From an uncultured delta proteobacterium (lineage in GTDB: Bacteria > Myxococcota_A > Polyangia > Polyangiales > Ga0077539), in assembly GCA_903860995.1 (NCBI GenBank), contig CAIOSS010000062.1, positions 1-11,087 of the forward strand: 11,087 bases of DNA, given 5' to 3'. Below are positions 7,575 through 11,087 of this stretch, piece after piece. Position 1 is the first letter of the stretch. Every line of letters begins with the position of its first letter. The notes beneath the pieces were generated by a model that ran no database searches, was not told the origin of the DNA, and was given only the letters and a program-made list of their open reading frames with translations. A program made the translations under genes and the position numbers.

Positions 7575-10409
7575 GTGGCGACCACCCGCCGCGGGGCCCT
7601 CGATGCGACCGTCTCGGTGGCCCTGGCGGCGGCCGTCCTCGACGCCACCGTGGCCTTCGGGCGCGACGCCGACGCGGCTTGGTCGGCGCTGCCCCTCAGC
7701 CTCCCGGGCTCGTCCGTCGCCTTCGTGCTCGCCGTCGGCCTCGCGGGCGCCCTGCTCGCCTCGGTCGCCCACCGCACGCCCCCGCGCGCTCGCGCCGCGC
7801 TCTTCCCCGTCGCCGCCGCCGCGGCGGGCGCGCTCGCCGGGATCGCCCTCTTCTCCGGCACCGGCGTGCGGCGACTCGGTCTACAGCGCCCCCTGGTCGC
7901 CCTCGCGGCGCTCTCGGCCGCTGCGATCGCGGCGTTCATCGTGGGTCGCGGCGTGCGCGTGCGCCCTCCAGCCGTCCTCGTCGCCGCCGCCGCGGTGGTC
8001 ACCTACGCGCTCCACGCCACGGTGCTTGTCCGGCAGTACGACCTGCTCCACGCGCTGCTGGCAGCCACCGCGGCGGCGCTATGGTGCAGCGCAGCATCCC
8101 GGGGCGCCGGGGACGGCTTCGTCGGCCGCGCAAGGTGGCTCCGCGCCCTCGCGCTGGCCCTCTCCCTCGGGGCGGTGGTCGGGCTCGTCCGTAGCCACCG
8201 CGCCCGCTCGACGTTGCGCCGCGTGGCGCCGCTGGGACAGTACGTCGCCCGCGCCGTCGGCGCGCTCGGGCCGCGCGAAGACGGCGAGGAAGTCGCGCGT
8301 CCGGCGCCTCGCGCAGGAGGCCCTTCGTTGCCCATGACCGCGGGGGACGTGGTGCTGGTCACCGTCGACGCGCTCCGGGCCGACGCGCTCCGGGCGCTCG
8401 GAGGGCGCGGCCGGATGCCCCACCTCGACGCCCTCGCGGCCCGGGGGCTGGTCTTCCGGCGGGCCTATGCTGCGACGCCGCATACGAGCTACTCGCTGGC
8501 CTCGCTGATGACGGGCACGCACGCCCGCGCGGCGATGGCCCTCGGCTCGACCTTCGGGCGCGGCACCACCCTCGCGGGTCGGCTGCGGGAGGCGGGCTTC
8601 GTCACGGCCGGCTGGTACCCGGCGGCGGTGTTCTCCGTCGACGGCGACCGCTTCCGCGCGCTGGCTTCCCGGGGCTGGGATCTCCAGCACGCGGTCGAGG
8701 CCGGGGACGACGCCCCGGCCCGCGTGGCCCAGGCGCTGCGGTGGGCGCGCGCGCTCCCGCGCGATCGTCGGGCCTTCGCCTGGGTGCACCTCTTCGAGCC
8801 GCACGAGCCCTACGCGCTGCACCCCGAGCACCCGTACGGGCCCGGCGCCCGGCAGCGCTACGACGCCGAGTGCTCAGCCGTCGATGACGCCCTCGCCACG
8901 CTCTTCGGGGGTTGGGGGCGGACCGCCACCTGGATCGTCACGGCCGATCACGGCGAGGAGTTCGGCGAGCACGGGGGTTCCTTCCACGGCACCTCCCTCT
9001 ATGACGAACAATCCCGGGTGCCGCTGGTGATCGTGGTGCCCGGCGTGGCACCGCGGGTGGTCTCGTCGCCGGTGAGCCTCGTCGACGTTCTCCCGACCGT
9101 GCTCGCCGGGGTCCGGGCGATCGCACCACCCGGGGTGGAGGGCGTCGACCTGGGTCCCATGGCCCGCGCCGACTCGGCCACCGCCCAGGCCTTCGCGGAG
9201 ACGGGCAACCTCCGGATGGTGGTCGACGGCGACGACAAGCTCATCGTCGACACCGCCGACGGCACCCTCGAACGCTACAACCTCGCCCGTGATCCGGCCG
9301 AGCGGCGCAACCTCGCCGATGACGACCCGGCGCGCACCCGGGCCCTGCGCGCGCGGGTGATGCAGTGGGAGTCCGCCCACGCCGAGGCTGCGGCGGTGCG
9401 TTCGCGGCGGGCGGCGGCGGTGATCCCTCCAGCGCTGGCGCGGGCCCTCCAGGGCGACCGCGCGGCGGCGCCGGAGGTGACGGGGTGGATGTCCCGCGGC
9501 GACGACGAGGCGGCGATGGCGGCCGCCCGGGTGCTCGGAGAGCTGGGCGACGACGGAGCCGTCGTGCGGGACGGCCTCGCGGCGCTGCTCGACCGCGCCC
9601 CGGTGCTGAGCGAGGAGGCCGCCGTGTCGCTGGTGAGGCTGGGCGACGAGCGCGGCAGGGAGCTCGCCGAGAGGGTGCTGCGGGGCGGTAACGACGAGGT
9701 GCAACGCCGTCGGGCCGCCCTCGGGCTGGCGCGCTGGCGGGTGCCCGAGGCCGTGCCGATGCTCAACGCGTGGGCCATGGATGCCCGCGCCTCGGACGCC
9801 GAGCGTGACCGGGTGATCGCCCCGCTGCTGGAGATGCGCTCGCCGAGCTCGCGACCGGTCTGGGAACACCTCCTGGAGAGCCCTCGGCTCGCCCCGGTGG
9901 CGGCCGAGGCGCTCGGGGCGCTGGGTGACCCGACCACGATCCCGGCGCTGCACGCCGCGCTCGGGCGCTGGCGCTATCCCCTCACGCAGCGGGCCGCGGT
10001 CGACGCGCTCCTCACCCTCGGTGACCCCGAGGCGCTCGCCCGCACGCGCACGGCCCTGTCGGCGTACGATCCGCTCGAGCGGGTCAGCGGGTTGCTCGCC
10101 CGCGCGCAGGAGCCGGGCGCCACCATCGCCGGTTGGCGGGGCACGTCTCGGCGCTTCCTGCGACGCGGAACCTTCCCGCTGCGCGCGCGGCGCTTCGAGC
10201 CCGTCCAGCGGATCTACCTCCAGCTCGACGCCCAGGACGCGGGCGCCGTGAGCGTCAACGGCCTCGATCCGCAGCCGGTGCACCGCGGCGCCCAGCAGGT
10301 GGTGGTGACCCTCGCCCGGCCGAGGGTGCTCCGCACGGTGACGCTGCGGTCGTCCGTCGGGGTGTCCGTTGGGATGATCGCCGCGCTCCCGCCGGTCGCT
10401 CTCCCGTAG
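7575..10409 (+). CDS. Multi-pass membrane sulfatase-like (alkaline phosphatase superfamily) protein with C-terminal HEAT-like repeats
   Basis: This 944-residue product starts at a GTG 3 bp after the recG stop, so translation is probably coupled. The first 205 residues hold about six or seven hydrophobic segments (near 9-28, 47-66, 75-94, 106-124, 132-150, 158-172 and 188-205). The sulfatase-fold domain spans about 257-600: metal-site motif VLVTVDALRAD with Asp265, 'HEPY' at 410-413, DHGEEFGEHGG at 458-468 and H471 in 'FHGTSLYDEQSRVPL'. At the nucleophile position before 'LMTG' (311-314), Thr304 replaces the Cys or Ser of the formylglycine motif CxPxR, and the Pro and Arg are also absent. A classic sulfatase is therefore unlikely; a Thr-dependent phosphotransferase or hydrolase, as in LtaS or phosphoethanolamine transferases, is possible but unproven. 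Residues 640-840 are helical repeats of the HEAT/PBS type ('AARVLGELGDDGAV', 'AAEALGALGDPTTIP', 'AVDALLTLGDPEAL'), followed by a beta-rich tail. An alternative Met at 254 would remove the membrane part. Confidence 0.9.
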   Translation: MATTRRGALDATVSVALAAAVLDATVAFGRDADAAWSALPLSLPGSSVAFVLAVGLAGALLASVAHRTPPRARAALFPVAAAAAGALAGIALFSGTGVRRLGLQRPLVALAALSAAAIAAFIVGRGVRVRPPAVLVAAAAVVTYALHATVLVRQYDLLHALLAATAAALWCSAASRGAGDGFVGRARWLRALALALSLGAVVGLVRSHRARSTLRRVAPLGQYVARAVGALGPREDGEEVARPAPRAGGPSLPMTAGDVVLVTVDALRADALRALGGRGRMPHLDALAARGLVFRRAYAATPHTSYSLASLMTGTHARAAMALGSTFGRGTTLAGRLREAGFVTAGWYPAAVFSVDGDRFRALASRGWDLQHAVEAGDDAPARVAQALRWARALPRDRRAFAWVHLFEPHEPYALHPEHPYGPGARQRYDAECSAVDDALATLFGGWGRTATWIVTADHGEEFGEHGGSFHGTSLYDEQSRVPLVIVVPGVAPRVVSSPVSLVDVLPTVLAGVRAIAPPGVEGVDLGPMARADSATAQAFAETGNLRMVVDGDDKLIVDTADGTLERYNLARDPAERRNLADDDPARTRALRARVMQWESAHAEAAAVRSRRAAAVIPPALARALQGDRAAAPEVTGWMSRGDDEAAMAAARVLGELGDDGAVVRDGLAALLDRAPVLSEEAAVSLVRLGDERGRELAERVLRGGNDEVQRRRAALGLARWRVPEAVPMLNAWAMDARASDAERDRVIAPLLEMRSPSSRPVWEHLLESPRLAPVAAEALGALGDPTTIPALHAALGRWRYPLTQRAAVDALLTLGDPEALARTRTALSAYDPLERVSGLLARAQEPGATIAGWRGTSRRFLRRGTFPLRARRFEPVQRIYLQLDAQDAGAVSVNGLDPQPVHRGAQQVVVTLARPRVLRTVTLRSSVGVSVGMIAALPPVALP

Positions 10410-10417
10410 AAGCAGGT

Positions 10418-11087
10418 TCAGCCCCGGGCGAGCGCCGCGGCGAGGGCGGCGCGCAACCTCTCGGCCCTCGTCGGATCGGCCCAGCAGGCGAACTCCACCC
10501 GGCCCGCGAGGTGCTGCGCGAAGGCGGGGTGCTGCGCGCGGTTCTGGCTCTCCAGGCCGTGCTTCGCGGCGTTGTGCAGCGTCGCCCGCAGCAGCCGGAG
10601 CTCGTCCCGCGGCATGGTCGGGCGCTCGTTGACCGTGAGGCCGGTGACCTCCTGGCGCGCGCCCCGGCGCATGACCTTCGTCTTCGCGGTGTTCTCGGTG
10701 AAGCCCTCGGAGGCCACCACGCTCACCACGCTGCGCCGGAGCCGACCCACGCGGGTCTCGTCGTCCCCCGAGAACGTCAGGTCGTCGGCGTAGCGGGTGT
10801 ACTTGAAGCCGTGGCGCGCCGCGAGCGCGGCGAGGCGCGCGTCGAGGCGCTTGCAGAGCGCGTTGGTGATCGCCGGGCTGGTGCACGCGCCCTGTGGCAG
10901 CACCCGATCGCCGAGCGCCAGGTACACCACCCGACCGTCGACCTCGACCCGCGCGCGCGGCGGCTCGGTGCAGAGCAGCGCCAGGATCGTCGCGACGTGC
11001 TCGTTGTACCCGAGCTTCCGGAAGAGTCCCTTCACGCGACGGAAGGTGATCGAGGGGAAGAAGTCCTTCAGGTCGAAGTTGGCGACC
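10418..11087 (-). CDS. Retron-type reverse transcriptase, catalytic and C-terminal part (5' partial)
   Basis: The frame runs from the right edge to the TGA at 10420-10418 and lacks its N-terminus; 222 complete codons are visible. The GTG at 11035 is internal, because the 17 codons before it encode FDLKDFFPSI, reverse-transcriptase motif A with its first catalytic Asp (residue 5 of the visible part). Next come LPQGACTSP (motif B region), RYADDLTFSG (motif C, YADD at 10792-10781) and VTG at 10648-10640, the triplet in region Y of retron reverse transcriptases. The tail 'LRLLRATLHNAAKHGLESQ' is also like retron enzymes. Such enzymes make multicopy single-stranded DNA from an adjacent msr-msd RNA, and many retrons act in phage defence. 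A retron enzyme is favoured over group II intron or diversity-generating types because of VTG and the absence of a maturase domain. The RNA and any effector would lie beyond the right edge. Base composition matches the neighbours, so no recent transfer is evident. Confidence 0.9.
   Translation of the reverse strand, partial: VANFDLKDFFPSITFRRVKGLFRKLGYNEHVATILALLCTEPPRARVEVDGRVVYLALGDRVLPQGACTSPAITNALCKRLDARLAALAARHGFKYTRYADDLTFSGDDETRVGRLRRSVVSVVASEGFTENTAKTKVMRRGARQEVTGLTVNERPTMPRDELRLLRATLHNAAKHGLESQNRAQHPAFAQHLAGRVEFACWADPTRAERLRAALAAALARG

Noticed and set aside
5355..7772. An 805-codon minus-strand frame opposite recG.
   Set aside because: It is a compositional shadow of recG with no recognisable motif.
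8484..8516. A formylglycine sulfatase active site in the 7575-10409 product.
   Set aside because: The segment before LMTG lacks the Cys or Ser, Pro and Arg of CxPxR, so a classic sulfatase assignment was not made.
8874..10886. A 670-codon minus-strand frame opposite the sulfatase-like gene, running into the reverse-transcriptase region.
   Set aside because: It is low-complexity Arg/Gly/His-rich and overlaps two well-supported genes in other frames.
10418..11035. Treating the GTG at 11035 as the start of a complete 205-residue reverse transcriptase.
   Set aside because: The in-frame codons upstream encode motif A with the first catalytic Asp, so the gene must continue past the right edge.
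10418..11087. Group II intron or diversity-generating retroelement.
   Set aside because: No maturase domain follows the catalytic core and no template/variable repeat pair was seen in the window, while the VTG triplet favours a retron. The missing N-terminus leaves some doubt.

Overview
The DNA is strongly GC-rich with G/C-biased third codon positions. The gene content points to a member of the Myxococcota or a close relative: lipoproteins with Asp/Ala/Pro-rich linkers, a membrane sulfatase-like protein fused to HEAT-like repeats, and a retron-type reverse transcriptase. This placement is an inference from protein character; the window has no rRNA or other phylogenetic marker. It is almost fully coding. 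No tRNA, rRNA, CRISPR array, insertion sequence or convincing intrinsic terminator was found, and no gap between genes exceeds 152 bp.

Layout. (a) 1-535, plus strand: the 3' end of a Tic20/DUF4870-like membrane protein. Its visible N-terminal part is a Q/G/Y-rich tandem repeat with two identical 45-bp units. (b) 586-3402, minus strand: a two-gene unit, transcribed first through a CpeT/CpcT-like exported protein and then, 36 bp later, through a large lipoprotein alpha/beta hydrolase of the surface-lipase type. (c) 3403-3554: a divergent intergenic region. (d) 3555-4835, plus strand: a lipoprotein that looks like a beta-propeller. (e) 4889-5371: greA, the transcript-cleavage factor, with a 12-bp perfect palindrome and a possible promoter just upstream. 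(f) 5433-7571: recG, the branched-DNA helicase. (g) 7575-10409: a 944-residue multi-pass membrane protein with a sulfatase/alkaline-phosphatase-fold domain and C-terminal HEAT-like repeats. It starts with GTG 3 bp after the recG stop. (h) 10418-11087, minus strand, running off the right edge: the catalytic and C-terminal part of a retron-like reverse transcriptase, convergent with (g) and 8 bp away.

How the genes fit together. greA, recG and the sulfatase-like gene are co-directional and tightly spaced and may be co-transcribed, although their products have no obvious common pathway. Four products (a, both genes of b, and d) are predicted to be membrane-bound or exported, so most of the left half is cell-envelope biology. 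The strongest lead to an unusual system is the reverse transcriptase. Its upstream side, where a retron would carry the msr-msd RNA and often an effector, lies just outside the window, so its identity as a complete retron cannot be settled here.
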